From Faecalibacterium hattorii (GTDB lineage Bacteria > Bacillota > Clostridia > Oscillospirales > Ruminococcaceae): a DNA stretch of 64,000 nucleotides. The notes beneath the pieces were generated by a model, which saw only the letters and a program-made list of their open reading frames with translations, was not told the origin of the DNA and made no database searches. The stretch is taken from positions 1-64,000 of the forward strand of contig NZ_PRLC01000003.1 in NCBI RefSeq assembly GCF_003287455.1. Direction: 5' to 3'. Numbering within the stretch: the first letter of the stretch is position 1; every line of letters begins with the position of its first letter. Of the stretch, positions 37,819 to 46,310 are shown piece by piece. Both the position numbers and the translations under genes were made by a program.

Positions 37819-39423
37819 TCAAATATTGCCGAACTCGCTGAGTTTCAGCTCCTCGTTGTGGGTCTCGGCCCAGCGGACGGCCCAATCAGAGGTGAACAGC
37901 AGCAGGCGGTTGCCCTTCATGTCCTCCACGGCTTTGGTGTCGCTGGTCAGGTCGAGATCCCGCAGGTTGTAGGTGTCCGGGTCGTTCTGGACCCAGCGCA
38001 GCTGCTCGAAGGGGAGCTGCTGCATCCGGATCTCGACATTGTACTCGGTGTTCAGGCGGTACTCCAGCACTTCCAGCTGCAGCACGCCGACGACGCCGAC
38101 CACGACTTCCTCCATGCCGCCGCCGACTTCGCGGAAGATCTGGATAGCACCTTCCTGTGCGATCTGCTCCATGCCCTTCACGAACTGCTTGCGCTTCATG
38201 GTGTCCTTCTGCTCGATGCGGGCGAAGTGCTCCGGCGAGAAGGTGGGGATGCCCGCAAACTCGACCTTCTTTTTGCCGGTGCAGAGGGTATCGCCGATGG
38301 AGAAGATGCCCGGATCGAACAGGCCGATGATATCGCCCGCATAGGCCTCATCGACGATGGCGCGGTCCTGCGCCATCAACTGCGTGCCGGTGGCCAGCTT
38401 GATGTTCTTGCCCTCCTGCACATGGTAAGCTTCCATGCCGCGCTCGAACTTGCCGGAGCAGATGCGCATGAAGGCGATGCGGTCCCGGTGGGCCTTGTTC
38501 ATGTTGGCCTGAATTTTGAAGATGAAGGCCGAGAATTCATCGCGGCAGGGGTCCACCTGCTCCCCGGTCAGGCTGTCCACACGGGCCAGCGGGGTGGGGG
38601 TCAGGCGGAGGAAGTTTTCGAGGAAGGGTTCGACGCCGAAGTTGGTCAGCGCAGAACCGAAGAAGACGGGGCTGAGCTCGCCGCGCAGCACCTTGTCCAG
38701 ATCAAATTCCTCGGCGGCACCGTCCAGCAGCTCGATCTCGTCCACCAGCTGCTGATGCAGATAGGGGGTCAGCAGCTCGTCCAGTGCGGGATCTCCCAGC
38801 TCGGCCTCGGTCTCATCGACCTTCTTGACGCCGTTGGCGCGGCCGTCGCTGGAGAAAGCCAGCACCTTGCGGGTATTGCGGTCGAACACGCCCTTGAACT
38901 CCTTGCCGCAGCCGATGGGCCAGTTCATCGGGTAGGTCTTGATGCCAAGGATCTCTTCGATGTTCTCCATCAGCTCGAAGGGGTCGCGGGCTTCGCGGTC
39001 CATCTTGTTGATGAAGGTGAAGATGGGGATGTGGCGCAGGGTGCAGACCTTGAACAGCTTGATGGTCTGGGCCTCGACGCCCTTGGCCGCGTCGATGACC
39101 ATGACGGCGGAGTCCGCTGCCATCAGGGTGCGGTAGGTATCCTCCGAGAAGTCCTGATGGCCCGGCGTATCCAGAATGTTGACGCACTTGCCCGCGTAGT
39201 TGAACTGCAGCACCGAGGAGGTGACGGAAATACCGCGCTGCTTCTCGATGTCCATCCAGTCGGACACGGCGTGCTTGGCGCTCTGCTTGCCCTTGACGGA
39301 ACCTGCCTGATTGATGGCTCCACCGTACAGCAGCAGCTTTTCGGTGAGCGTGGTCTTACCGGCGTCGGGGTGGCTGATGATTGCAAACGTCCGACGGCGC
39401 TCGATTTCTTCACGATTTGTCAT
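37819..39423 (-). CDS. prfC: peptide chain release factor 3
   Basis: 534 residues, translational GTPase. G1 'ISHPDAGKTTLTEKLLLYGGAINQAG', G2 region 'EKQRGISVTSSVLQF', G3 'ILDTPGHQDFSEDTYR', G4 'FINKMDREARDPFELMENIE'. The C-terminal RF3-specific part includes 'EVVVGVVGVLQLEVLEYRLNTEYNVE'. It recycles RF1/RF2 from the ribosome after peptide release. The gene is alone, with hairpin repeats just upstream. Confidence 0.95.
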   Translation of the reverse strand: MTNREEIERRRTFAIISHPDAGKTTLTEKLLLYGGAINQAGSVKGKQSAKHAVSDWMDIEKQRGISVTSSVLQFNYAGKCVNILDTPGHQDFSEDTYRTLMAADSAVMVIDAAKGVEAQTIKLFKVCTLRHIPIFTFINKMDREARDPFELMENIEEILGIKTYPMNWPIGCGKEFKGVFDRNTRKVLAFSSDGRANGVKKVDETEAELGDPALDELLTPYLHQQLVDEIELLDGAAEEFDLDKVLRGELSPVFFGSALTNFGVEPFLENFLRLTPTPLARVDSLTGEQVDPCRDEFSAFIFKIQANMNKAHRDRIAFMRICSGKFERGMEAYHVQEGKNIKLATGTQLMAQDRAIVDEAYAGDIIGLFDPGIFSIGDTLCTGKKKVEFAGIPTFSPEHFARIEQKDTMKRKQFVKGMEQIAQEGAIQIFREVGGGMEEVVVGVVGVLQLEVLEYRLNTEYNVEIRMQQLPFEQLRWVQNDPDTYNLRDLDLTSDTKAVEDMKGNRLLLFTSDWAVRWAETHNEELKLSEFGNI

Positions 39424-39453
39424 AGATAGTAGATTCTCCTATACGGATAAAAC

Positions 39454-39567
39454 TCCTTCAGTCTCGCATTCGCTCGACAGCTCCCTCTGAGAGGGAGCCT
39501 TTCACGCTGCGGAGAAGCGAAAGCCTCCCTCCTTGAGGGAGGTGGCATCGCGCAGCGATGACGGAAG
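39454..39567. repeat. two interspersed hairpin repeats facing each other (copies 3 and 4)
   Basis: Copy 3 (39454-39499): TTCAGTCTCGC, a small ATTCG hairpin, then CAGCTCCCTCTGAGAGGGAGCC. Copy 4 (39520-39567), opposite orientation: GCCTCCCTCCTTGAGGGAGG, TGGC, ATCGCGCAGCGATG, then ACGGAAGG. They fill most of the 208-nt gap between prfC and the methyltransferase fusion. Confidence 0.75.
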
Positions 39568-39631
39568 GCGTTTGCTTTTGCACATACGCATTCTATTTTA
39601 TCCGAAAACGCGTGATAATGCAAGACTTTTC

Positions 39632-40489
39632 TCATTTTTTCAGCACAAAGCAGGGCAGCGGGGCGGTTTCGGCCCAATTGGCGAAGCCGCACACGAGGAC
39701 GGTGCAGCGGCTGAGGGGCAGTGTGCGCATCCAATTCAGGATCTCGGTCTTCTCGTCCGAGCCGATGACCCGCCCGCTGTACAGGATGGCACTGAGCACC
39801 CCGCCGGGCCGCAGCGCATCGAGGGCCGCTTCCAGCGCGGGGATGCTGCTGAACGCATGGGAGAACACGTTGTGGTCCGCCCCCGGCAGCCAGCCGAAGT
39901 TGAACATTACCGCATCCGCCGTGCCGGGGGTGACATACTGTAAGAGGTTTGCGTGGCTGTCGCAGTGGAGTTCTGCCGAAAGGCCCTTGGCCGCGAGGTT
40001 CCTTTCGGTGGAGGCAATGGCTTCCGGCTGGATGTCAAAGCCCAGCACCCGGCCCTCTTTCCCGGCCAGTCGGCAGAGGAAGGCCGTGTCGCCGCCGTTG
40101 CCGCAGGTGGCGTCCACCAGCAGCTTCGGCTCTGCAAGGCGGGAGGTCAGAAAGTCCTGCACGAACTTCACCGCCGTCAGGTCCGGGGTGCGGCGGCGGC
40201 AGAGCTGCGCCCCCTCCACCCGGAAGCCGAACTTCTCCCAGAACGCCCGCTCCCCTTCGTCCCCCGGCAGCGGGGCTGTGAAGACGGTGGCCGTCTCCTT
40301 GTCATAACCGCCGAAGCGGCGCAATACTTCTTTTAACAGGTAGGAGCCGTAGCCTTTTCGCCGCCATTCTGGTACAATGGTAAGCAGCGTGAGGGCGCCC
40401 CCCTGCGCCGTTGCGGTCACTTCGCACCAGCCCACGGCGGTCTTTTCCTTATAAAGGGCGAACCCGCCCGGAATCTCAGCCAGTTTCAT
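39632..40489 (-). CDS. GNAT acetyltransferase - MnmM/YtqB-like methyltransferase fusion
   Basis: 285 residues. Residues 1-105 form a GNAT domain with the acetyl-CoA loop 'LLTIVPEWRRKGYGSYLLKEVLRRF'. Residues 110-285 are a Rossmann methyltransferase: 'LLVDATCGNGGDTAFLCRLAG' (SAM loop), 'VLGFDIQPEAIAST' and 'VMFNFGWLPGADHNV', the diagnostic YtqB-type motif. B. subtilis YtqB (MnmM) methylates nm5s2U to mnm5s2U in tRNA wobble positions. The fused GNAT domain is not part of that protein. The ATG at 40489 is the only good start before the GNAT domain. It is alone between repeats and the HtrA promoter region. Confidence 0.82.
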   Translation of the reverse strand: MKLAEIPGGFALYKEKTAVGWCEVTATAQGGALTLLTIVPEWRRKGYGSYLLKEVLRRFGGYDKETATVFTAPLPGDEGERAFWEKFGFRVEGAQLCRRRTPDLTAVKFVQDFLTSRLAEPKLLVDATCGNGGDTAFLCRLAGKEGRVLGFDIQPEAIASTERNLAAKGLSAELHCDSHANLLQYVTPGTADAVMFNFGWLPGADHNVFSHAFSSIPALEAALDALRPGGVLSAILYSGRVIGSDEKTEILNWMRTLPLSRCTVLVCGFANWAETAPLPCFVLKK

Positions 40490-40646
40490 CGAAAGCCTCC
40501 TGTTTTTTTACGACCTTATTTCACACATTCTTCACCCGCTCAGCGATTCGTTTTCACAATTAGCGGCTACAATAAAGCCAGTTCAAAGGAAGTGCGGCTC
40601 CCGCACCCATCCCCGAACCGATTCCCTTTAGAAAGGATGTTGCACC

Positions 40647-42059
40647 ATGGATAATGAAAACAAATGGGAATACGATTATTCCTCTGCAAATAGTTCGTCC
40701 GGAGAGACCGGATACCCCAACGTCGGCTCCACCGGCATGAACACCGCCAACACGGCGGGCACCTACGGCGAGCCTTCCCCCGCCGCCGACCCGGAACCCG
40801 CTTCGGCGGGCGGCAATGGCGGGGCCACGCCCCCTCCGGCAGACCCGGCTCCCCGCGCAGAGAACGCGAAACCCGCCAAAAAGCCCCGCAAGAAGAACGG
40901 GGCCAAGGTCGCCCGCAGCGCCGTTGCGCTGGTGCTGGCCGCGGCCATGGGCTTTGCGGGCGGCTTCGTGGGCGCACGGTTCGGCAACGCGGGCAGCAAG
41001 GTGGTCATCCAGCAGGTCGAACGCAGCTCCGATTCCTCCAGCGGTTCCGCCGCCGGCACCACCGTCTCCTCCAACGGCATGACCACCGCACAGGTGGCTG
41101 AAATGGTCAGCCCCAGCGTCGTGGTCATCACCACGGAGCAGGTCGTCTACTCCCAGTGGTCGTGGTACGGCCAGAGTCAGGTCGAGTCCGGCGCGGGCAG
41201 CGGCGTCATCATCAGTTCGGATGGCTACATCCTGACCTGCGCCCACGTCGTTTCCGGCGCTTCCCAGATCACGGTGACCGTCGGGGATACCGATTACACC
41301 GCCACCGTCGTGGGTGAGGACGACACCAGCGATGTTGCCGTGCTGAAGATCGACGCCACCGGCCTGACCCCCGCCACCGTCGGCGACAGCGACGGCCTCG
41401 CCGTGGGCGACAATGTCCTCGCCGTGGGCAACCCGCTGGGTGAGCTGGGCGGCACCGTCACCAGCGGCATCGTCAGTGCATTGAACCGCAGCGTGACCAT
41501 TCAGGGCACCAGCTCCACCAACACCATGTCTCTGGTCCAGATGGATGCTTCCGTCAGCCCCGGCAACTCCGGCGGCGGCCTGTTCAACATGAACGGTGAG
41601 CTCATCGGTCTGGTCAACGCCAAGTCCTCCAGCTCCGACGCCGAGGGTCTGGGCTTCGCCATCCCCATCAATGACGCCATCAAGGTAGCGCAGGATCTGC
41701 TGGAGAACGGCTACGTCTCCGGCCGGCCCTACATGGGCATCACCTACCTTGCCGTTACCGATGCCCAGACGGCCGCGCAGCTGAACGTCAGCGCTTACGG
41801 CGTCTACGTCGTGGACGTGGTGCAGGGCGGCCCCGCTGATAAGGCGGGCCTCAAGGTCGGCGACCGCATCGTGAGCATCGACGGCACCGAGATCGCCCAG
41901 AGGGACGACCTTGGCACCCTGATCCAGCAGCACACTGCAGGCGACACGTTGTCCATCACCGTGGCCCGTGACGGCCAGATGCAGACCGTTTCCCTGACGC
42001 TGGGCGAAAAGAACACCTCCACCAATGCACAGGCGGCTCAGCGCTCGACCAACGACTAA
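40647..42059 (+). CDS. htrA: HtrA/DegP-like serine protease, membrane-anchored
   Basis: 470 residues. A long disordered cytoplasmic part (1-90, Pro/Ala-rich, then 'KKPRKKNGAK') precedes one membrane helix ('VALVLAAAMGFAGGFVGARF'). The trypsin-like domain has the triad: His in 'YILTCAHVV', Asp in 'EDDTSDVAVLKI' and Ser in 'SVSPGNSGGGLFN'. One PDZ domain follows (about 350-450, 'GVYVVDVVQGGPADKAGLKVGDRIVSIDG'). It degrades misfolded exported proteins at the cell surface. A TACAAT -10 lies at 40568-40573, but I cannot assign a clear -35. Confidence 0.93.
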   Translation: MDNENKWEYDYSSANSSSGETGYPNVGSTGMNTANTAGTYGEPSPAADPEPASAGGNGGATPPPADPAPRAENAKPAKKPRKKNGAKVARSAVALVLAAAMGFAGGFVGARFGNAGSKVVIQQVERSSDSSSGSAAGTTVSSNGMTTAQVAEMVSPSVVVITTEQVVYSQWSWYGQSQVESGAGSGVIISSDGYILTCAHVVSGASQITVTVGDTDYTATVVGEDDTSDVAVLKIDATGLTPATVGDSDGLAVGDNVLAVGNPLGELGGTVTSGIVSALNRSVTIQGTSSTNTMSLVQMDASVSPGNSGGGLFNMNGELIGLVNAKSSSSDAEGLGFAIPINDAIKVAQDLLENGYVSGRPYMGITYLAVTDAQTAAQLNVSAYGVYVVDVVQGGPADKAGLKVGDRIVSIDGTEIAQRDDLGTLIQQHTAGDTLSITVARDGQMQTVSLTLGEKNTSTNAQAAQRSTND

Positions 42060-42111
42060 ACCATTTTCCACGCCGCAAGGCAGGATCAAGTTTTGATTTC
42101 TTTCTTCTCGG

Positions 42112-42159
42112 AAAAGCCCCTGACTGGCACCCAGAACGCCGGTCAGGGGCTTTTTCTGT
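42112..42159. terminator. bidirectional terminator between htrA and pulA
   Basis: AAAAGCCCCTGAC and GTCAGGGGCTTTTT form a long stem around a short loop, with A and T runs on the two sides. Confidence 0.85.
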
Positions 42160-44105
42160 CACACCAAGCCGAAGATGGTGGCGCTGACCGGGGCCAGCAC
42201 AGCTTGGCCCTGCACCACCCGGCTGCTGCCCCGCCACAGGCTCGATGAGGTGCCGTCGCTCAGCAGCTTCCAGTTCCCGCCGGGGAGCCAGACGCGCTGC
42301 TCTTCCTCAGTGGGGTTATAGTAGACGCAGAGCGCCCCCCACCACGCACCGTCGCCGGGGGCTGCGGGCAGCCGCCAGCCCACCAGCGGCTGCTCCAAAT
42401 TGAAAAATTCAATGGCGCTGGGGCTGGCTTTGTCCACCGCCCCCAGCCGGGGAAAGGCTCCCCGCAGCCCGATGAGGCCCCGGTAGTAATCCACAAGGCT
42501 GTGGAACTGCTGGGCCCGCTTCCAGTCCAGCCGGTTCAGAGCCGGGGAGGAGCGGTAGCTGTTGCCCTGCCCCTTTTTGGTGCGGGCAAACTCCTCGCCC
42601 GCCTGCCAGAAAGGCAGCCCCATGCTGGTGAGATAGATGCCCGCCGCCAAGCGGTTCTGGGCCAGCGCAGCCTTGTCCACCGCACGAAACTCCGGGCGCT
42701 CGTACCGCACCATCAGCAGCTTGTCCCACAGGGTGAAGTTGTCGTGGGCGGAAACGTAGCTCACGATCTGCCCCGGCGTGTGGGGCGGGAACTTGTCGCT
42801 GCGGCACCACGCCGCCACCGCCCCGCCGATATCCCAGAAACTGCCGGGTCTGCCTTCCACGTAGCCCGGTTCCCGCGCGTTGAAGCAGCCGCCCTTGATG
42901 GCGTCACGGGTGTCGTCGCAGAAGATGCCGATCCGGTCGTTCAGCATGGCGAGGTTATTTTTGTTGGCCTCGTACCGGTGCAGGGCACTTCCGCCGCCCT
43001 GCCACGGCTCGCCGTACATCAGGATATCCCGCCCGCCGGGGAGCTTGTCCAGCTCGGCCCGCAGCAGGTTCATGGTCTCCACATCGTACAGGCCCATCAG
43101 GTCGAACCGAAAGCCGTCGATGTGGTATTCCTGCGCCCAGTAGAGCACCGAGTCGATCATATACCGCCGGGCCATGGGCCGCTCGCTGGCGAACTCGTTG
43201 CCGCAGCCGCTGCCGTTGGAAAGGCTGCCGTCCTCGTTCTGGCGGAAATAATAGAGCGGCACCACCCGGTTCAGCACATTGTCGGCGCGGTACATATGGT
43301 TATAAACCACATCCATCACCACGCCGATGCCCGCCGCGTGGAGGGCTTGGATCATCTGCTTGCACTCCCGCACCCGGACTTCGCCGCGGGCGGGGTCGGT
43401 GGAGTAGCTGCCCTCCGGCACATTGAAGTTGGCGGGGTCGTAGCCCCAGTTGTACTGCCGGGTCAGCGGGCGGCTCTCGTCCACGCTGCCGAAGTCAAAG
43501 ATAGGCATGAGCTGGACATAGCTCACCCCCAGCCGCTTGAGATAGTTCAGGCAGGTGGGGTGGATGCCGTCGCCGTTCAGGGTCGTGCCCTGCTGGGTAA
43601 AGGCCAGAAATTTGCCCCGCCATGCGTTGCGCACGCCGCTGGCCGGGTCCTGCGAAAAGTCCCGGACGTTGATCTCCCAGACGCTCCGCTTCGCCGCCGG
43701 GATAACCGGTCGGCGGTCGTGCTCCCAGCCGGGCGGGTCGGTGCGGGCGGTGTCGAGGATCATGCTCCGCTCCCCGTTCACCCCCGCTGCGCGGGCGTAG
43801 GGGTCGGCGGCGGTGCAGCTGCCCCACTCGGTCGTCACCGTGAAATTATAGTAGCGTCCGTGCTGGTCGCCGGGCAGATAGACGCCCCAGACCCCCTGCC
43901 CCCACGGGCTGAGGGGCAGCGTGCCAATGCAGACCCCGCCGCCGCCTTTTCGGTAAAGGTTTACGCTGACCGATTGAGCCGTGGGGGCCCACAGCCGCAG
44001 ATGGGTGCCCGCCGGGGCATATTGGGCCCCCAGCGGCCCCTGATCGCCGTTCTGCCGCGCAAAGTCCTCGCTTTCAAAGACCGTCTTCCACTGTGCTGAA
44101 GTCAT
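42159..44105 (-). CDS. pulA: type I pullulanase, intracellular
   Basis: 648 residues without a signal peptide. An N-terminal CBM48-like domain ('APAGTHLRLWAPTAQSVSVNLY') precedes the GH13 barrel. The pullulanase signature is 'YNWGYDPANFNVPEGSYS'. Catalytic Asp is in 'GFRFDLMGLYD', Glu in 'DILMYGEPWQ', and the transition-state Asp in 'VSAHDNFTLWD'. It cleaves alpha-1,6 branches of glycogen or imported malto-oligosaccharides. The start at 44105 has GAGGAT 7 nt upstream; codons further upstream run through the promoter. It is divergent from the AAA+ gene, and the two promoters share a compact control region. Confidence 0.93.
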   Translation of the reverse strand: MTSAQWKTVFESEDFARQNGDQGPLGAQYAPAGTHLRLWAPTAQSVSVNLYRKGGGGVCIGTLPLSPWGQGVWGVYLPGDQHGRYYNFTVTTEWGSCTAADPYARAAGVNGERSMILDTARTDPPGWEHDRRPVIPAAKRSVWEINVRDFSQDPASGVRNAWRGKFLAFTQQGTTLNGDGIHPTCLNYLKRLGVSYVQLMPIFDFGSVDESRPLTRQYNWGYDPANFNVPEGSYSTDPARGEVRVRECKQMIQALHAAGIGVVMDVVYNHMYRADNVLNRVVPLYYFRQNEDGSLSNGSGCGNEFASERPMARRYMIDSVLYWAQEYHIDGFRFDLMGLYDVETMNLLRAELDKLPGGRDILMYGEPWQGGGSALHRYEANKNNLAMLNDRIGIFCDDTRDAIKGGCFNAREPGYVEGRPGSFWDIGGAVAAWCRSDKFPPHTPGQIVSYVSAHDNFTLWDKLLMVRYERPEFRAVDKAALAQNRLAAGIYLTSMGLPFWQAGEEFARTKKGQGNSYRSSPALNRLDWKRAQQFHSLVDYYRGLIGLRGAFPRLGAVDKASPSAIEFFNLEQPLVGWRLPAAPGDGAWWGALCVYYNPTEEEQRVWLPGGNWKLLSDGTSSSLWRGSSRVVQGQAVLAPVSATIFGLV

Positions 44106-44137
44106 AACGTCATCCTCACTCTTGCCAATTTGATTTA

Positions 44138-44203
44138 AGTGTAACGAACTTTTGTGCGGTTTGCAAGAGTTTCCTTGCAAAAGGGCGCGCGGTACACTAT
44201 ACT
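44138..44203. promoter_or_regulatory. back-to-back promoters of pulA and the AAA+ gene
   Basis: Minus strand: TTGCAA (44166-44161), 17 nt, TACACT (44143-44138), for pulA. Plus strand: TTGCAA (44175-44180), 17 nt, TATACT (44198-44203), for the AAA+ gene. The two -35 boxes lie 8 nt apart and form the arms of the inverted repeat TTTGCAAG (44160-44167) / CTTGCAAA (44174-44181). Confidence 0.75.
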
Positions 44204-44232
44204 GGAGCAAAACGATGTACGGAGGGGACGAC

Positions 44233-46269
44233 ATGGCATACACTGACGATTGGGAATCTTTGATGAACGGCGTCTTCGGGCCGGGCGGCAAGTTCAAGAC
44301 GACGCCCACCGCACCCGCCCCGAAGCCGAAGCAGCCCGGCGGCCTGAACGATCTGAACGCGGCCCTGCTGGAGCAGCAGAAAAAGCTGGACGCGATGCTG
44401 AAAGCCCAGTCCGCCCAGATCAAGACGCAGGACACCGCCACCGAAGCTGCCCTCGCCGACAGCCGCCAGATGCTGCGGGATATGGAGAACGACGGGCTGC
44501 TGGCCAAGGGCACTGTGGACACAAAGCCCGAACATCTGGGCAGCTTCGAGGGGCTGGCCGATGAGGTCAAACAGACCGTGCTGGGGCAGGACGCCTTTGT
44601 GGAGAGTGTCGTCCGGGCCATGCGCCGCCCCTTCGTGCTGGGCACCGAGGCACCGGCGGCCCGGAACGTCATCCTGCTGTGGGGCGGCACCGGCACCGGG
44701 CGGCACTTCACCCTTGAGGAAACGGCCCGCTGCATGGCCGCCCGCGGGCTGCTGAAAAACGACAGCATCGCCGCCCTCGACCTTTCGCTCTACGCGAACC
44801 CCGGCGCGGAGAAGCTGTTTTTGCAGGACCTGTACGCCGCCCTCCACGCCCCCGGCGAGATTCTGGTCTTTGAGCACTACGAAAGCTGCTATCCCGGCTT
44901 TCTGAAGACCCTTTCCGACCTTGCGGTCAAGGGCAGCGCCCCCCTGTCCAGCCGCTATCTCGTCAACCGGGAGGGCATTCTTGTGGACGCCGGGACCGCG
45001 CTGGCTCCCGGCGCGGTGAGCCGCCTTGACCCCTGCGGCAAGTATCTCATCTTCTTCTCCAACAAGGGCCGCGCCGCGCTGGCGGACAAGTTCGGCGCGG
45101 GCATGGTCGCGGCGCTGGGCGATGTCTGCGAGACGACCGCCTACGCGCGGGAGGATCTTGCCGCCCTCGCGGCCCAGCAGTTGAACGCGCTGGCCCAGAA
45201 GGTCACCGCCCGGCTGGGCCTGACCCTCGCCGCCGGAGTCGATGTGCGGGATCACGTCGCCGCCCAGTGCACACCCCAGAAGGGGGCCGCCGGGCTTTCC
45301 GGCTGCTGTGACCGCATCTTCCGGGCTCTGAGTGAATACTGCCTCCAGACCGACAAAAAGCTGACCGGCACCGTCACCCTGACTGCCGCGCCGGAGGGGC
45401 TTTTCTTCCGCCTGAACGATGCCGCCCCCGCCCCCCTGTTCGACCTGCTGCCCGCCGCCTACACCGGCGCGCTGGACGAGATCAAGGCCGAGATCTCGGA
45501 GCTGGTGGGCCTTGCCCCGGTCAAGGAATACGTCTTCGGTCTGGCCGATAATCTCCAAGTCCAGCAGCGCCGCGCCGCCGCCGGGATGAAGACGACCAGC
45601 CTTTCGATGCACATGATCTTCACCGGCAACCCCGGTACCGGCAAGACCACCATCGCCCGCTTGGTGGCCAAGTACCTCAAGGCCATCGGGGCGCTCAAGG
45701 GCGGGCAGCTCGTGGAGGTGAGCCGCGGCGACCTCGTGGGCCGCTACACCGGCCACACCGCCCCGCTGACCAACAGCGTCATCGAGAGCGCCCTCGGCGG
45801 CGTCCTCTTCATTGACGAAGCCTACAGCCTCTACCGCGGCGAGCAGGACAGCTTCGGCCTCGAAGCCATCGACACCCTCGTGAAGGGGATGGAGGATCAC
45901 CGGGACGAGCTGGTGGTCATCCTTGCCGGATACACCAAGGAGATGGAGACCTTCCTCACCGCCAACAGCGGCCTTGCCAGCCGTTTCCCGAATAAAATCG
46001 AGTTCCCGGACTATACTGCCGACGAATTGCTGCAGATCACCCACGTCCTCGCCAAGAGCAAGGGCTACACCCTCGCCGAGAGCTGCAACGAACCCCTGCG
46101 CAGTTATTATGCCCGCCGGCAGACCGCCGATGCCCGCACCGCCGGCAATGGCCGCTTGGCCCGCAACACGCTGGAAAAAGCCATCTTCCACCAGAGCCGC
46201 CGCCTCGTCGCCGAACCCGCCGCCGCGCTGGATGTGCTCCTGCCGAGCGATCTGGAATTGGAAGAGTGA
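44233..46269 (+). CDS. two-module AAA+ protein with CbxX/SpoVK-type ATPase
   Basis: 678 residues. The N-terminal 100 residues are linker plus a helical segment ('LNAALLEQQKKLDAMLKAQSAQ'). Residues about 110-430 resemble a ClpA/B-type AAA module that has decayed: the Walker A site reads 'GGTGTGRHFT' with Arg for Lys, and Walker B reads 'EILVFEHYE'. The C-terminal module (about 430-678) is an intact CbxX/SpoVK-type ATPase: 'FTGNPGTGKTTIARLVAKYL', 'GGVLFIDEAYSLY', 'DELVVILAGYTKEM', 'LASRFPNKIEF'. Proteins of this kind remodel protein complexes. ATG 44233 is behind GGAGGGG. No type VII secretion genes lie nearby, so the partner is unknown. Confidence 0.82.
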   Translation: MAYTDDWESLMNGVFGPGGKFKTTPTAPAPKPKQPGGLNDLNAALLEQQKKLDAMLKAQSAQIKTQDTATEAALADSRQMLRDMENDGLLAKGTVDTKPEHLGSFEGLADEVKQTVLGQDAFVESVVRAMRRPFVLGTEAPAARNVILLWGGTGTGRHFTLEETARCMAARGLLKNDSIAALDLSLYANPGAEKLFLQDLYAALHAPGEILVFEHYESCYPGFLKTLSDLAVKGSAPLSSRYLVNREGILVDAGTALAPGAVSRLDPCGKYLIFFSNKGRAALADKFGAGMVAALGDVCETTAYAREDLAALAAQQLNALAQKVTARLGLTLAAGVDVRDHVAAQCTPQKGAAGLSGCCDRIFRALSEYCLQTDKKLTGTVTLTAAPEGLFFRLNDAAPAPLFDLLPAAYTGALDEIKAEISELVGLAPVKEYVFGLADNLQVQQRRAAAGMKTTSLSMHMIFTGNPGTGKTTIARLVAKYLKAIGALKGGQLVEVSRGDLVGRYTGHTAPLTNSVIESALGGVLFIDEAYSLYRGEQDSFGLEAIDTLVKGMEDHRDELVVILAGYTKEMETFLTANSGLASRFPNKIEFPDYTADELLQITHVLAKSKGYTLAESCNEPLRSYYARRQTADARTAGNGRLARNTLEKAIFHQSRRLVAEPAAALDVLLPSDLELEE

Positions 46270-46270
46270 G

Positions 46271-46310
46271 AAACAAAAAATGGACCGCAAACGCGGTCCA
46301 TTTTTTGTTT
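46271..46310. terminator. bidirectional terminator between AAA+ gene and aro operon end
   Basis: Perfect 18-bp stem AAACAAAAAATGGACCGC (46271-46288) / GCGGTCCATTTTTTGTTT (46293-46310). Its end touches the WYL regulator stop codon. Confidence 0.9.

Noticed and set aside
40544-40573. Complete promoter for htrA
   Set aside because: TACAAT at 40568-40573 is a fair -10, but no hexamer 16-18 nt upstream resembles a -35, so no full promoter is claimed.
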